Part shown: positions 49,191-49,310 of the stretch, piece by piece
How positions within the stretch are numbered: position 1 is the stretch's first letter
How the letters are laid out: each line of letters begins with the position of its first letter
Source of the DNA: Sperchopsis tessellata
Lineage: Eukaryota; Arthropoda; Insecta; Coleoptera; Hydrophilidae
Reading direction: 5' to 3'
Assembly (NCBI GenBank): GCA_033557685.1
Contig: JAWQRN010000028.1
Span: 1-49,310 of the forward strand
Length of the DNA: 49,310 nt
Program-made: the position numbers and the translations under genes
The notes under the pieces: model-generated
Seen by the model: the letters and a program-made list of their open reading frames with translations, nothing else
Databases searched by the model: none
Told to the model about the DNA's origin: nothing

Positions 49191-49310
49191 CTGAAAAGAA
49201 ATAGGGAGATTAAAACGTTTAAAGTTGGCAGAATTATTGGAGAAAATCATATACAACTGTATCCTAAATACTTGGTTGCTGTTATCGACCCATTAATTTA
49301 CTATTTTTCG
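49191..49310. other. Upstream cactus intron
   Basis: Intron 5' of the last-listed exon; it ends on the minus strand in the pyrimidine-rich acceptor. The exons for the N-terminus lie outside the window. Confidence 0.7.

Noticed and set aside
1..49310. A novel multi-gene system or integrated virus
   Set aside because: The only host genes are NSD and cactus; all other protein signals are ordinary LINE or DNA-transposon remnants, and no viral gene was recognised.

Overview
The window is AT-rich animal nuclear DNA, almost certainly from an insect. It has spliced genes with GT-AG introns of up to about 19 kb and dense decayed transposable elements. One of the two host genes is a Cactus-type IkB, which points to insects. 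The order cannot be fixed from this sequence; a large-genome, non-dipteran insect fits the mix of non-LTR retrotransposons, mariner, Tc1, Tigger and tRNA-derived SINEs. I see no prokaryotic gene, CRISPR array or recognisable viral gene.

Only two host genes are supported, and they are convergent. On the + strand, six exons between 2263 and 24560 encode the C-terminal 568 residues of an NSD-family H3K36 methyltransferase (Drosophila Mes-4 relative): AWS, SET, post-SET, PHD, C5HCH and an AT-hook tail. Its N-terminal part lies before base 1. On the - strand, three exons (49190-48835, 29922-29588 and 28048-27992) encode the C-terminal 248 residues of Cactus, the NF-kB/Dorsal inhibitor: ankyrin repeats, an acidic tail and a short terminal exon. 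Its N-terminus lies beyond the window. In both models every exon junction keeps the reading frame.

Layout: 1-2262 is NSD intron with two LINE remnants. 2450-6603 is an intron with two LINE remnants, a 63-bp tandem duplication and a 628-bp inverted-repeat element. 7217-8527 is an intron holding a decayed mariner. 8973-23918 is a 14.9-kb intron packed with three SINE copies, a Tigger, two mariners, a Tc1 element and at least five LINE remnants. 24561-27991 is the convergent intergenic space, with a 28-bp minisatellite and a roughly 105-bp tandem repeat. 28049-29587 is a cactus intron with a + strand LINE remnant. 29923-48834 is an 18.9-kb cactus intron that is mostly single-copy looking. It holds one LINE, a small MITE, an inverted pair of Penelope-like termini, two head-to-head DDE transposon remnants and a second Tc1 copy.

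The two proteins belong to unrelated pathways (transcription-coupled H3K36 methylation; Toll/NF-kB signalling). Nothing in the sequence links them except adjacency. The most interesting leads are five strict matches to the Dorsal/NF-kB consensus inside the large cactus intron, Penelope-like termini with possible decayed hammerhead ribozymes, and a LINE-plus-mariner composite present twice 7.5 kb apart.
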